A stretch of DNA of 64,000 nucleotides, from the NCBI GenBank assembly GCA_964500225.1, contig CAZCOA010000008.1, positions 1 through 64,000 on the forward strand, written 5' to 3'. A program made the translations under genes and the position numbers. The notes under the pieces were generated by a model. That model was not told where the DNA came from and made no database searches. It saw nothing but the letters and a program-made list of their open reading frames with translations. This document shows, piece after piece, positions 49,753 to 58,934 of this stretch (the stretch's first letter is position 1; every line of letters starts with the position of its first letter). This DNA comes from JAAYDY01 sp964500225. Its GTDB lineage: Bacteria > Planctomycetota > Phycisphaerae > FEN-1346 > JAACEH01.

Positions 49753-51192
49753 TTATCCTTTCAATACTGCCAGCGGCACCATCCGGGCCACGCGGCGGGC
49801 CAGCCCGGCGCCTTCCACGGTGTCGATCCCCGCCTCGATATCCTTATAGGCCTGGGGCGCCTCCTCCTTGATGCGGTGCCGGTCGCGACACACCAAATAA
49901 ACGCCCTCCATGCTTCGGGCGAAATCCTGGTCGCTGATCGCCGCGCCGCCAACCGGTTTGCCGCGACGGCCCACGCCGGCGGCGGCCGTGCGGCTCATGA
50001 CGCGGCCCGCCCCGTGATTGACACTATATAGGCTCCGACGCCCCGACTCTATCCCAACCAGCAGGTAACTGGCCGTCCCCATCGACCCAGGAATCAGCAC
50101 CGGCTGTCCCGTCGCAGCAAAGGGCGTGCCACCCATCCGCGACGGCGGAAACGCCCGCGTCGCCCCCTTGCGATGCACACAGTAGCGCCGCCCGTCCACC
50201 TCTTCGATCTTGGCGATGTTGTGAGCCACGTCGTACACCAACGGGATCGGCAAGTCGCCCTCCAGCAGGTACCGCACATTGTGCCGGATCAGGGTGGCCA
50301 TCACCTGGCGGTTGGCGTAGGCGAAGTTGGCAGCGCATTTCATGGCCTCGTGATATCGCCGACCGAGGTCGCTCTCCAGGTTAACATAGGCCAACTGGCG
50401 GTTCGGCAGCGGCAGGGCCAACCGCTCGGCCTCGGCGGCGGCCTCGCGCATGAAATGGCCGCCGATCTCGTGTCCCAGGCCGCGGCTGCCGCTATGGATC
50501 ATAATGACGAACTGCCCGGCGAACAGCCCCCAGGCATCGGCCGTCGCTGCGTCGAACACGCGGTCCACGCGCTGCAACTCGACGAAATGATTGCCGCCGC
50601 CCAGGGTACCAAACTGGACGCGGCCTCGTTCGGCCGCCCGGTCGGGAACGCACGAGGCATCGGCCGCCAGGGCGCCGCCGTCCTCCATGTGGGCCAGGTC
50701 CTCGGCCAGCTCGTCGTCGCGGAACGCCTTGGCAAAACGCGGATTCATGCGGCAGAGCAACCCCACCGCCGCGGTGCCGCGCGAGAGCAGCTCGGCCATG
50801 CGGGCCCGCGGCAGTTCGGCGTTGCAACCGCCCTCGCCCAGGGGAATGTCGCGGCGTATCGAGTCGGCCACCGCCCGCACGTCCACATCGGCCGCCTCCA
50901 GCGGCGTCGTCAGGAGCCGCATGCCGCAGTTGACGTCGTAGCCCACGGCCGCGGGCGAAATGTACCGCCGGCTCGCCCAGACGCACCCGATCGGCACGCC
51001 GTAGCCCGTGTGAATGTCCGGGGTGGCCAGGACGTGTCCCTCGGGATCGATCGACGCCGCGTCGCACAACTGGTCCAGGGCGTCCGGTTCCAGCGGAATC
51101 GACTCGCGGACGAATACCGTCGCGTCGGTCAGCATCCGCCCCCGACGCGGCACGCGAACGGTATTCTCATCCAGCCGCTCCAAGTCCGGCAT
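49753..51192 (-). CDS. rtcB: RNA-splicing ligase RtcB
   Basis: 479 residues. Joins 3'-phosphate (or 2',3'-cyclic phosphate) RNA ends to 5'-OH ends using GTP and Mn. Motifs: ATPDIHTGYGVPIGC, GYDVNCGMRLL with the metal-binding Cys, LGGGNHFVELQ, HSGSRGLGHEIG, DVAHNIAKIEEV and SVNHGAGRVMSR, whose His carries the GMP in RtcB. All key residues are in place. The ATG at 51192 has AGAGG upstream; the longer frame starts before the promoter at 51272-51300 would allow. No archease or RtcA/RtcR gene is next to it. It is divergent from the outer-membrane protein gene. Confidence 0.94.
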   Translation of the reverse strand: MPDLERLDENTVRVPRRGRMLTDATVFVRESIPLEPDALDQLCDAASIDPEGHVLATPDIHTGYGVPIGCVWASRRYISPAAVGYDVNCGMRLLTTPLEAADVDVRAVADSIRRDIPLGEGGCNAELPRARMAELLSRGTAAVGLLCRMNPRFAKAFRDDELAEDLAHMEDGGALAADASCVPDRAAERGRVQFGTLGGGNHFVELQRVDRVFDAATADAWGLFAGQFVIMIHSGSRGLGHEIGGHFMREAAAEAERLALPLPNRQLAYVNLESDLGRRYHEAMKCAANFAYANRQVMATLIRHNVRYLLEGDLPIPLVYDVAHNIAKIEEVDGRRYCVHRKGATRAFPPSRMGGTPFAATGQPVLIPGSMGTASYLLVGIESGRRSLYSVNHGAGRVMSRTAAAGVGRRGKPVGGAAISDQDFARSMEGVYLVCRDRHRIKEEAPQAYKDIEAGIDTVEGAGLARRVARMVPLAVLKG

Positions 51193-51271
51193 CGTGTCGC
51201 CTCTCGCCTCGGCGTGCCGCCCTCCCAGCACCGCCCAGCCCATCAGATTCCCTCGTTCGCTGCGCCACCGA

Positions 51272-51300
51272 ATCATAGCACCCCCTCCGTACCGTGTCGA
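51272..51300 (-). promoter_or_regulatory. rtcB promoter
   Basis: On the minus strand TCGACA (51300-51295), a 17-base spacer and TATGAT (51277-51272). Confidence 0.65.
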
Positions 51301-51344
51301 GCGGATGCCGCCCTCTTCGCAGCAACGTCAGTCCATGTTTTTGA

Positions 51345-51373
51345 TTGACGCCCAAGCCGCCGGGGGATACTCT
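51345..51373 (+). promoter_or_regulatory. Promoter of the outer-membrane barrel gene
   Basis: TTGACG (51345-51350), a 17-base spacer and TACTCT (51368-51373). The leader is about 70 bases. Confidence 0.55.
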
Positions 51374-51450
51374 GAGAAACCTGTTTGCGAGGGCGCCGGG
51401 GACTTCACCTCCAGCGGAAACTCGATCCGAAGGACGCAAGGGCTACGCGC

Positions 51451-52872
51451 ATGGAAACACTCAGGGGGCTGTCACACGTGTCTCGATGGGGCATGGCGGT
51501 TGCGGTAGTGGCGGGGGCCTTGGCGTCGCCGCTGGCCGCTCAGTCGCCGCAGGCCAACCAGTTCTTCCAGCGGGAACAGTTCCTCCGTGAAGACACCCGA
51601 CGCCAGCTCGACGCCAACATGCCCAAGGAACAGAAAACCCTCGCCACCTGGGGCGGCTACATCATCCCGCAGTGGCAGCAGTACGACGACGTCCGCAAAC
51701 AGTCCAATTTCCGCCAGATCGACCTGCGGCTCTGGGGCAACGTCGTCGTGGACGAGGTCCACCAGTTCTACGCCCGCATGAAGCTCATCCACACCAACTT
51801 CGGGCCCGGCGACAGCCCCTTCGGCTGGAACCAGGATCTCGAAGGGCCGAACCTCGACCAGGGCTTCTACGAGGTGCGGCTGTCGAAGGCCCTCAAGAAG
51901 TACTGGGGCGTTGACCTGCCGGTGGATTCGCGCGTCACCGTCGGGCGCCAGTTCGTCGAGTTCGGCAATGGCCTCTCGTTATCAACGATCCTCGATGGCG
52001 GCACGTTTGCCGTCGAGACAGGCCAGTGGCGGGCCACCGGCCTGTTCGCCACGACCGTGCGCAGCGACGAGAATATCGACCACAGCCCCCTCGTGGCCGA
52101 CCACATGGACCGAACTTTCGGCGGCATGCAGATTGATTACCTGGGCCTTTCGGGCCACCAGCCGTTCGCCTACTTCCTCGTCCAGCACGACTCGACCGAG
52201 GAACAACCCGAGGACTACCGCCAGGAGTACGATTACGACTCCAACTACTTCGGCTTCGGCTCCAACGGCGAAGTCGTCCAGAACGTCCGGTACGCCACCG
52301 AAATCGTGTTCCAGACCGGCACCAGCCAGCGGCAGAACAACCTGGGCAAGTCGCCCATCGCGGCCTTCGCGTTCGACCAGTTGTTCGAGTACTACGTCCC
52401 GGTCAAGCACGACCCGGTCCTGGGCGTCGAGTACGCCGTCGCCACCGGCGACGCCGACCGAACCCATGCCACCGACACGGTGGCCGGCAACAGGAGCGGC
52501 CGCGACAACGCCTTCCGCAGCTTCGGCTACATCAACACGGGCTACTCGTCGGCCTACGAGTTCACGAACCTCCAGTTCCTGCGGACGGGCTTCCGCTTCA
52601 AACCGATGCCCGACTGCCCCGCCCTGGCCAAGTTGGAAATCGGGTCCGACCTGTTCTGGTACTGGAAACAGCAGATCGACGGTCCGGTGAGCGATTTCCG
52701 GGCCGACGGCCGTGGCCGCGAGCTGGGCACCGAAGTGGACGTTTACGCCAACTATCGCATTTTCAGCGACCTGGCCGTCATGGTGCGCTACGGCCGATTC
52801 TGGACCGGCGAGGCCTATCGCGACGACGAAAAACGCGATTATCTGTACGCCGGGCTGATTTACAGCTTCTAG
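51451..52872 (+). CDS. Outer-membrane beta-barrel protein, alginate-export-like
   Basis: 473 residues. A signal peptide (MAVAVVAGALASPLAAQ) precedes a chain of amphipathic strands ending in aromatic residues. The last residue is Phe (YLYAGLIYSF), the usual outer-membrane insertion signal. Segments such as FRQIDLRLWGNVVVDEV, VTVGRQFVEFGNGLSLSTIL and DVYANYRIFSDLAVMVRYGR fit the alginate-export (AlgE-like) porin family. It is probably a specific channel for an anionic or sugar substrate; the substrate is inferred only. The ATG at 51451 has a weak ribosome site. It has its own promoter and is divergent from rtcB. Confidence 0.78.
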   Translation: METLRGLSHVSRWGMAVAVVAGALASPLAAQSPQANQFFQREQFLREDTRRQLDANMPKEQKTLATWGGYIIPQWQQYDDVRKQSNFRQIDLRLWGNVVVDEVHQFYARMKLIHTNFGPGDSPFGWNQDLEGPNLDQGFYEVRLSKALKKYWGVDLPVDSRVTVGRQFVEFGNGLSLSTILDGGTFAVETGQWRATGLFATTVRSDENIDHSPLVADHMDRTFGGMQIDYLGLSGHQPFAYFLVQHDSTEEQPEDYRQEYDYDSNYFGFGSNGEVVQNVRYATEIVFQTGTSQRQNNLGKSPIAAFAFDQLFEYYVPVKHDPVLGVEYAVATGDADRTHATDTVAGNRSGRDNAFRSFGYINTGYSSAYEFTNLQFLRTGFRFKPMPDCPALAKLEIGSDLFWYWKQQIDGPVSDFRADGRGRELGTEVDVYANYRIFSDLAVMVRYGRFWTGEAYRDDEKRDYLYAGLIYSF

Positions 52873-52909
52873 AGCTGCGACGCGCGGTCGCCCCCCTGGC
52901 CGGGGCGGT

Positions 52910-52937
52910 TTGCCTTTGGCGGCTAATACGGTATAGT
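52910..52937 (+). promoter_or_regulatory. Promoter of the FecR operon
   Basis: TTGCCT (52910-52915), a 16-base spacer and TATAGT (52932-52937). Transcription is predicted near 52944, 16 bases before the first gene, whose ribosome site is GGGAGAG. Confidence 0.62.
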
Positions 52938-52959
52938 CCCCCTTGGGAGAGAAGCGGTT

Positions 52960-53715
52960 ATGACAGGTTCGCGTCGAATGGTAATAGGCATGGTCCTGGG
53001 TGGTGTCGCACTGGCCGCCGTCGCCGCGACGGTCCGGGCCGAAACGCCGGGCGACACCGACGCCGAGTTCTTCATGGCCCTGACCTACAAACAGGTGGCC
53101 ATGATGGACGACGGCTACAAGGCCGTGGCTCTGCTGTCTCGCGGCCAGTTCGACCTGAAGGACGCTGCGGCGGCTCGCGACTACCTGGTGGGCAGCAAGA
53201 TCGCCCGAAGCCGTTGGCCCACGGCGGCCGACGCACCGTTGACCAAGGGGCGGCTGGCCTACATGGTCTGCCAGGCCCTCGGCATCAAGGGCGGCGTGAC
53301 GATGCGGCTGTTCGGGCCAAGCCAGCGTTATTGCCTGGCCGAGTGCCAGTACCTGGAACTGATGACCGGCGGAGCCGAGTACGAACACGTGACTGGCGGC
53401 GAACTGGTCAGCGTGATCGACCGTGCGGACCAGTACCGGCAGTCGAAGGAACAGGCCGCGGCGCCTCAGCCGGCATCCCAGTCGGAGCCTCCCGCCGCCT
53501 CGGCGGCCGTGAACACCCCGACGGAGACGCCGAAAGCCCCGGTTACCGACGCTGCGACCGCGCAGCCCAAGGCAACGGCCACAACGGCCGCGCCGAAGGC
53601 CGATCTGCCGGCAGCCGCCGACGCAACAGCACCGGCCCAGCCGGCCGCCCCGGCCGCAGGAAGCCCTGCCGCCAACAATGAGAATCTGCCGTACATGACG
53701 CCGGTCGAGCCGTAA
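52960..53715 (+). CDS. Exported protein of unknown function, first gene of FecR operon
   Basis: 251 residues. A signal peptide (MVLGGVALAAVAATVRA) is followed by a compact domain of about 120 residues with EFFMALTYKQVAMMDDGYKA, LTKGRLAYMVCQALGIKGGV and FGPSQRYCLAECQYLELMTG. The latter part is faintly like an S-layer-homology motif. The last about 95 residues are Ala/Pro/Thr-rich low complexity. Two Cys in the YCLAEC motif could pair. It precedes the two FecR-domain genes by 37 bases in one operon. Function unknown; the context suggests a role in the same envelope-sensing unit. Confidence 0.72.
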   Translation: MTGSRRMVIGMVLGGVALAAVAATVRAETPGDTDAEFFMALTYKQVAMMDDGYKAVALLSRGQFDLKDAAAARDYLVGSKIARSRWPTAADAPLTKGRLAYMVCQALGIKGGVTMRLFGPSQRYCLAECQYLELMTGGAEYEHVTGGELVSVIDRADQYRQSKEQAAAPQPASQSEPPAASAAVNTPTETPKAPVTDAATAQPKATATTAAPKADLPAAADATAPAQPAAPAAGSPAANNENLPYMTPVEP

Positions 53716-53752
53716 ACGTCTGCATCTGTCAGTCGCCGAGGGGGCACCTTAA

Positions 53753-54796
53753 ATGCGATGGTCATGGGTGACGGCAGTGCTGGCGCTGTGGGCCTGCGGG
53801 GCGTGTCCAGCCCTGGGCGCCGATGCGCCAGCCGCCGAGCGAGCCGAAACGTCCGCCTCCCCGGCGGCGGCGACATCGCCTGCGGCAGACAAGACAAGCG
53901 AGCCTCAGAGCACCCAGGCGGCGCCGGTCGCCGACGCCAAGGCGGGAGATCCGGCCGGCCGGCCGACAGCCACGGAAGCCGGCAAAACCCCAGCCGCCGC
54001 CGACCCGGTGATCGCCTGCAAGGTCATCAGCGTAACCCGGACGGTCCGCTGGCGCGCTTCGGCCGAGGCCGCCTGGCAGGACATGAAAGTGGGCGACCGC
54101 CTGCTGCTGGGCGCCGACATCTGCACCGGGTTGCGGGCGGGCTGCCGCCTGGAGTTCAGCGACGCCTCCAGCGTCGTGGACGTGCAGCCCATGACCATCG
54201 TGCGGATCGGCGAGTTCGAAACGGTCGGCGGCAAGGTCCGCACGCGGCTCTACCTGAAACAAGGCACCGTCCAAGCCGACGTCGAGAAGGCCCGGTTCCA
54301 GAGCGATTTCGCCATCGTGTCGCCCGAGGTCACCCTGGCCGTTCAGGGCACCAACGGCATCGAATTCAAACATTTCGGCGACACAGGGGCGCATTGCAGC
54401 CTGCTGACGCGCGGCCTGCTCCTGGCCACCCAGAACACAAACGGGCGGTCCCGATTCCTGCGGCCGGGCGATTCGGTCGCCTCGGGCACGAATTTCCAGC
54501 CGCCGATCTGGATGCTGCTGCTGAGAAGACTCGTGCGGACGTACGACCAGCGAGGCACTACGCCTCACGAGATTCTGAGCATCGTGAACCGGCCTCAGAT
54601 TTTCACAGGGCCTCCGGGCGGCTCGGCGCCGGGCCCGGGCGGTCAAGGCAACGCCGGCGACCGCGGACGCCTCCTCGGAAGCCGTACCGAAGGGCTTCGT
54701 CGGTTCTTCAGGAATCATCCTGAGTTGCTCCCGGGCGGCCGTCCGCTGACGCCGACGCCGGCGGTCGAGGACGATCACGGCGGCAGCGGCATGTAG
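53753..54796 (+). CDS. Exported FecR-domain protein 1
   Basis: 347 residues. A signal peptide (VTAVLALWACGACPALGADA) and an Ala/Pro/Ser-rich linker (to about 82) precede a FecR-like beta domain (about 85-210). Key segments are MKVGDRLLLGADICTGLRAG, VVDVQPMTIVRIGEFE and RLYLKQGTVQADVEKARFQS, then SPEVTLAVQGTNG. A Gly/Pro-rich tail follows. FecR domains are periplasmic sensing or scaffold modules; here no sigma factor gene is adjacent. It is a close paralogue of the next gene. The ATG has GAGGGGG nine bases upstream. Confidence 0.85.
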   Translation: MRWSWVTAVLALWACGACPALGADAPAAERAETSASPAAATSPAADKTSEPQSTQAAPVADAKAGDPAGRPTATEAGKTPAAADPVIACKVISVTRTVRWRASAEAAWQDMKVGDRLLLGADICTGLRAGCRLEFSDASSVVDVQPMTIVRIGEFETVGGKVRTRLYLKQGTVQADVEKARFQSDFAIVSPEVTLAVQGTNGIEFKHFGDTGAHCSLLTRGLLLATQNTNGRSRFLRPGDSVASGTNFQPPIWMLLLRRLVRTYDQRGTTPHEILSIVNRPQIFTGPPGGSAPGPGGQGNAGDRGRLLGSRTEGLRRFFRNHPELLPGGRPLTPTPAVEDDHGGSGM

Positions 54797-54867
54797 CCGG
54801 ACACAGGACAAACCGGCCGCACGCAACACGATGGAACGTTGTTTCTGCTAGAGAGGAATTGTTTGCC

Positions 54868-55854
54868 ATGCGCATGATCCCAGCAATGACCCTTGCGGCC
54901 GCACTGCTTCTTGCGGGTGAAACCGTTCGTGCCGACGATCCGGCGCCGGCGACCGAGACCGCCAAGACGCCTGCGGCAACCCCGGCGGTCGCACCGGCCG
55001 CGACGCCGCAGCCGGCAACGCCGCCGGCCGCCTCAGCTCCTGAGACGGCAACCGCCACCTCGGCGCAACAGCCTCCTGCCACAGTCTGCACGGTCACGGA
55101 CGTCCAGCGGACGGTCATGTGGCAACTCGGCCAGAACGCCAAACCGCAGGCCATGAAAGTCGGCGACAAGCTGCCCTTGGGCGCCGACATCTGCACGGGC
55201 CTGCGCTCCACGTGCCGGTTGGTCTTCAACGACGACGCCTGCGTCGTGGACGTCAAGCCCATGTCCATGGTGCGTATCGGCGAGTTTTCCCGCGACGGCG
55301 ACAAGGTGCGCACACGGATCTACCTCAAGCAAGGCACCGTCCAGGCCGACGTGGAGCCGACGCGGTTCACGAGCGATTTCGCCGTCGTGTCGCCCGAGGC
55401 CACGCTGGCCGTCCACGGAACGCGGGGCATTCACGCCATGCAGCACCAAGACATGGGGTTCACCGGGCAGTTGCTCGGCGGCGGCCTGCTCTACGCAAAC
55501 AACAACCAGACCGGCCGCGGCCAGTTCGTCCGCGTCGGGGATCAGGTGGGTTCGGGCATGAATCCGCCCATCCTGACGCTGCATAACGGTTCCCTGGTGC
55601 CGCTATACGCCCTGAACGGCCTGACGTCAGGCGAATTCGACAGTGCTAACCGCGGCGGGCAGACATGGTTCGGTCCCGGCCAGAACTTCGGCCCCGGCGG
55701 CATGGGCCACCTGGGCGGCTATGGTCGCCTGTTCAGCTTCAGCCAACAGGGGTTGTCCCTGTTCTACCTGAACAATCCGAACCGGCTGCCGAACTACGTG
55801 CCACCGCCGCCATCGCCGCATTCGGGCCCGTGCGGCCCCAGCGGAGGAGGATGA
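54868..55854 (+). CDS. Exported FecR-domain protein 2
   Basis: 328 residues. A signal peptide (MTLAAALLLAGETVRA) and an Ala/Pro/Thr linker (to about 72) lead to a FecR-like domain almost identical in its core to the preceding protein: MKVGDKLPLGADICTGLRST, VVDVKPMSMVRIGEFSRDG, IYLKQGTVQADVE and SPEATLAVHGTRG. The C-terminus is Gly/Asn/Pro-rich (GPGQNFGPGGMGHLGGYGRL). The pair arose by tandem duplication. The ATG at 54868 has GAGAGGA ten bases upstream; a TTG at 54859 is less likely. A strong terminator follows at 55930-55965. Confidence 0.86.
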   Translation: MRMIPAMTLAAALLLAGETVRADDPAPATETAKTPAATPAVAPAATPQPATPPAASAPETATATSAQQPPATVCTVTDVQRTVMWQLGQNAKPQAMKVGDKLPLGADICTGLRSTCRLVFNDDACVVDVKPMSMVRIGEFSRDGDKVRTRIYLKQGTVQADVEPTRFTSDFAVVSPEATLAVHGTRGIHAMQHQDMGFTGQLLGGGLLYANNNQTGRGQFVRVGDQVGSGMNPPILTLHNGSLVPLYALNGLTSGEFDSANRGGQTWFGPGQNFGPGGMGHLGGYGRLFSFSQQGLSLFYLNNPNRLPNYVPPPPSPHSGPCGPSGGG

Positions 55855-55900
55855 TGACGGCAGCCAGAAATCTGGCAGACGCAAGGGCACTGATGCGGGC

Positions 55901-55928
55901 TTGACCGGCCCGAGAATCCGTGGATAAT
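55901..55928 (+). promoter_or_regulatory. Promoter of the CHASE2-cyclase gene
   Basis: TTGACC (55901-55906), a 16-base spacer and GATAAT (55923-55928). Transcription would start near 55935, inside the 5' arm of the terminator hairpin. Confidence 0.65.
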
Positions 55929-55929
55929 C

Positions 55930-55965
55930 CAGGGGCGGCACATGACGTGTCGCCCCTGTTTTTTT
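55930..55965 (+). terminator. Terminator of the FecR operon
   Basis: A 12-base-pair stem with one G-U pair (CAGGGGCGGCAC with GTGTCGCCCCTG), 5-base loop ATGAC, then seven T. It lies between the second FecR gene and the cyclase gene. Confidence 0.9.
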
Positions 55966-55987
55966 CTCAGGAGCCGGTCGCGTCGCC

Positions 55988-58798
55988 ATGGCCGAATCGC
56001 GAATTCGCAGCTTCAGCCGCTGGAAGGCTCTGATCGTCGGACTCGCTCTGACGGGGTTCGTCACGGCCCTGGGCGGCGCGATCCCCAAGCTCCGTCTCAT
56101 GGAGTCCAAGGGCCAGGACATTCTCCTGTGGGATCTGCGGCCGCGGCAGAACGTCTCGCCCGAGGTGACCATCGTCGGCATCGATGACAATGCCCTGGAG
56201 ATGATCGGCCGGTGGCCCTGGTCGTGGCGCGAGCTGGCCGGCATCATCGACAGTCTGTCGCGTCTGGGCGCGCGGCTGATCGTGCTGGATATCACGTTTC
56301 CGCGGCGTCCCGATTACGAGATTCCGCGCGGCGCGACGCCCGCCGAACAGGTTCGCCCCGTGGATCCGGTACCCTATCTGGAGGACGCCCTCCGCCGCAG
56401 CGGCCGGGTCATCCTCACCTACTCCGTCCATTCGCGCGAAGCCATTACCGATCCGCTGTACCACAGCATCGAAGACGCCCTGTCGGCCGAGCCGGGCCTG
56501 AACCGCGTGCATCTGGCAGAGCGACTCGGAACTGACCCGGCCAAGATCGACCGCTATTTCCACCTGGCCCTGCGGCGGGCGTTGGAGCGGCACCTGACGG
56601 CCGCCCTGCCGCTGGACGCTACGGCCGCCGACGCGCAGGCGGTGTTGGACAAGGCCTTCGCCGCCCTGCCGGACGCCGAACGGGCCGAGCGGGCCTTCTC
56701 GCGCGAACTGGCCGTGGACGCCTTTCTCCGCCAACAGGCCGTCCTGGCCACCGGCTCCGTGCATCTGGAGAGCGACGACCCGTCCTGGTCCGTGCCCGAG
56801 GCGGCCCGCATCGACGGGCCCCTGGTGGAACTGACCCGGGCCGCCTTGGCCACGGGATTCGCCAATGTGCAGCCCGACGGCGACGGCGTCATGCGCCGCA
56901 TTCCATTGGCCATCCGGTTCGGCGACCGCGCGCTGCCGCAACTGGCCCTCCAGACGGCGATGCACGCCATGGGCGCCGGCAACTTCACACTGCGCCGCAC
57001 GGCTGCGGATCGCATGGAAATCTGTCGCCCCGACGGGACAACGATCGCCGTGCCCGTCGGTCCCGACGGACAGATGGTGGTCAACTGGACCGAGAGCACG
57101 CTCGTCGGCGGCAAGATCGCCGATACCGGAACGCAATTCCGGCGGCTCCAGATCGGCAAGGTGTACGAGTTGTACGATCTTCAGCGGCTGGAGGACGAAT
57201 ACCACGAGATGATGCAGTCGGCCGCGGAGCGGTTCGGCCGCGGCGACGAGCGCCGCGCGGCCTGGCGCCGCTTGGCGGATGCCCTGGCCTCGGCCGCAAC
57301 GCCCGAGAAGGTGACCGAGCTGGACGACTTGCTGGCCGACATTGACGCCGATGTGGAGATGCAGTTGCGGATGTCGCTCAGCAACGGCAAGCCGCCGGGC
57401 ATGGGCGACGACGAGTTCGAACGTCTGCGCAAGGTGTCCTCGCGTTTCCTGGCGTACCAGGAAACGCGCGACAAGGAACGCCGGCGCCGCCGCACCCTGG
57501 AAACCGACCTGGCCGACTACGTCCGCGACCGCATCTGCTTTGTGGGAATGACCGCCACGAGCCTGGCCCCGGACCTCAAGCCGACGCCGATCCACAAACA
57601 GTATCCCGGCGTGGCGGCCCACGTGTCGATCACCGACAACTTCCTCCGCCGCCGGTTCGTCCGCGAGATCGGCATCGGTCCGGCCGTAGCCGTCATGCTC
57701 GCTGCGGGCCTGCTGGTTACGCTGCTGAGCGCGTCGCTGCCGACGCTGCGGGCCGTCGTCCTCAGCGTGGCCGGGCTGGCCGCGTATCACCTGTTGTGCG
57801 TCCACCTGTTCCGCCACAACGGCTTGCTCGTGCCGATCCTGGGGGTGTGGCTGGCCGGGTTGACGGCCCTGCTCGGCGTCATGACGTACCGCGAGTTGAC
57901 CGAAGGCCGCCACCGCCGTTGGATCACCGGCGTCTTCAAGCAGTACACCTCGGGCAAGCTCGTAGACGCCTTGGTGACGAACCCCGAGATGCTCAGCCTG
58001 GGCGGCCAGCGGCGGGAGATGACGGTCTATTTCAGCGACATTGCCGGCTTCACGTCCATCAGCGAAAAGCTCGACGCGCCGACGCTGGTGGCGTTTCTCC
58101 AGGAGTACCTGGAGGAGGCCACCGACCGGCTGCTGGATCAGGACGCCACGCTCGACAAGTACGAGGGCGACGCGATTCTGGCGTTCTTCGGCGCGCCGGT
58201 GGCCATGACCGACCACGCTGTGCGGTGTCTGCGTGCAGCCCTGGCCCACCTGCGGGCTCTCGGCGACATCGACCGCCGCCTGCGCGACAAGGGACTGATG
58301 CCCGAAGGAGCCCGGCTTCGTATCCGCGTCGGCATCGCCACGGGGCCGATGGTCGTCGGCAACATCGGGTCATCGCGGCGGTTCGATTACACGGTCATCG
58401 GCGACACGGTCAACGTCGGCGCGCGGCTGGAGGGGGCCAACCGTTTCTTCGGCACCACCGTGCTGATGACCGGCGAGACCCGCCGCCAGGTGGGCGACGA
58501 GTTCCTGGTTCGACGGATCGGCCTGGTCCGCGTCGTGGGTCGCGCCGAACCGATTGACGTCTGGGAACTCCTGGACGACCAGCGGCCCGACGCCCGGGCC
58601 GGTCTGGACCTCTACGAGGCCGCCATGAAAGACTTCGAGGAAGGCTGGCTCGCCGAGGCCAAGGCCAAGTTCGAGGACGTACTGAAGGTTCGCCCCGGCG
58701 ACGGCCCCACTCAGGCCTACCTCAACCGCATCGACGCCATGATCCGCGACGACATCTCCTCGCGTCCCGGGCCGTGGGACCTGCTGACCAAGGGCTGA
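55988..58798 (+). CDS. CHASE2-domain class III adenylate cyclase
   Basis: 936 residues; makes a cyclic nucleotide, probably cAMP, in response to a periplasmic signal. A first membrane helix (ALIVGLALTGFVTALGG) is followed by a large periplasmic CHASE2 domain (about 40-550), with VTIVGIDDNALEMIGRWPWS, SLSRLGARLIVLDITFP and FVGMTATSLAPD. Three further membrane helices occur at about 560-640. The cytoplasmic cyclase domain (about 660-860) has YFSDIAGFTSISE, DKYEGDAILAFFGAP and FDYTVIGDTVNVGARLEG, keeping both metal Asp and the purine-recognising Lys. The large CHASE2 insertion includes a helical part at about 405-480. It follows the FecR pair with a separate promoter. Confidence 0.93.
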   Translation: MAESRIRSFSRWKALIVGLALTGFVTALGGAIPKLRLMESKGQDILLWDLRPRQNVSPEVTIVGIDDNALEMIGRWPWSWRELAGIIDSLSRLGARLIVLDITFPRRPDYEIPRGATPAEQVRPVDPVPYLEDALRRSGRVILTYSVHSREAITDPLYHSIEDALSAEPGLNRVHLAERLGTDPAKIDRYFHLALRRALERHLTAALPLDATAADAQAVLDKAFAALPDAERAERAFSRELAVDAFLRQQAVLATGSVHLESDDPSWSVPEAARIDGPLVELTRAALATGFANVQPDGDGVMRRIPLAIRFGDRALPQLALQTAMHAMGAGNFTLRRTAADRMEICRPDGTTIAVPVGPDGQMVVNWTESTLVGGKIADTGTQFRRLQIGKVYELYDLQRLEDEYHEMMQSAAERFGRGDERRAAWRRLADALASAATPEKVTELDDLLADIDADVEMQLRMSLSNGKPPGMGDDEFERLRKVSSRFLAYQETRDKERRRRRTLETDLADYVRDRICFVGMTATSLAPDLKPTPIHKQYPGVAAHVSITDNFLRRRFVREIGIGPAVAVMLAAGLLVTLLSASLPTLRAVVLSVAGLAAYHLLCVHLFRHNGLLVPILGVWLAGLTALLGVMTYRELTEGRHRRWITGVFKQYTSGKLVDALVTNPEMLSLGGQRREMTVYFSDIAGFTSISEKLDAPTLVAFLQEYLEEATDRLLDQDATLDKYEGDAILAFFGAPVAMTDHAVRCLRAALAHLRALGDIDRRLRDKGLMPEGARLRIRVGIATGPMVVGNIGSSRRFDYTVIGDTVNVGARLEGANRFFGTTVLMTGETRRQVGDEFLVRRIGLVRVVGRAEPIDVWELLDDQRPDARAGLDLYEAAMKDFEEGWLAEAKAKFEDVLKVRPGDGPTQAYLNRIDAMIRDDISSRPGPWDLLTKG

Positions 58799-58857
58799 TC
58801 CCGCCGTAGCGTCAGAATTGCACCGCCCCTGAATTTCTCAAACAGCCGGAAATACTC

Positions 58858-58886
58858 TTGCTAGCAACACTTGCAGTCGCTATAGT
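58858..58886 (+). promoter_or_regulatory. Promoter of the tetR-efflux operon
   Basis: TTGCTA (58858-58863), a 17-base spacer and TATAGT (58881-58886). Transcription is predicted near 58893. No clean palindromic operator was made out, although the AT-rich stretch 58887-58920 is where one would be expected. Confidence 0.65.
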
Positions 58887-58934
58887 GGTTAAATAGTCGA
58901 TTGAATTGGCCATTTGACACTGGAGACCCTCAGA

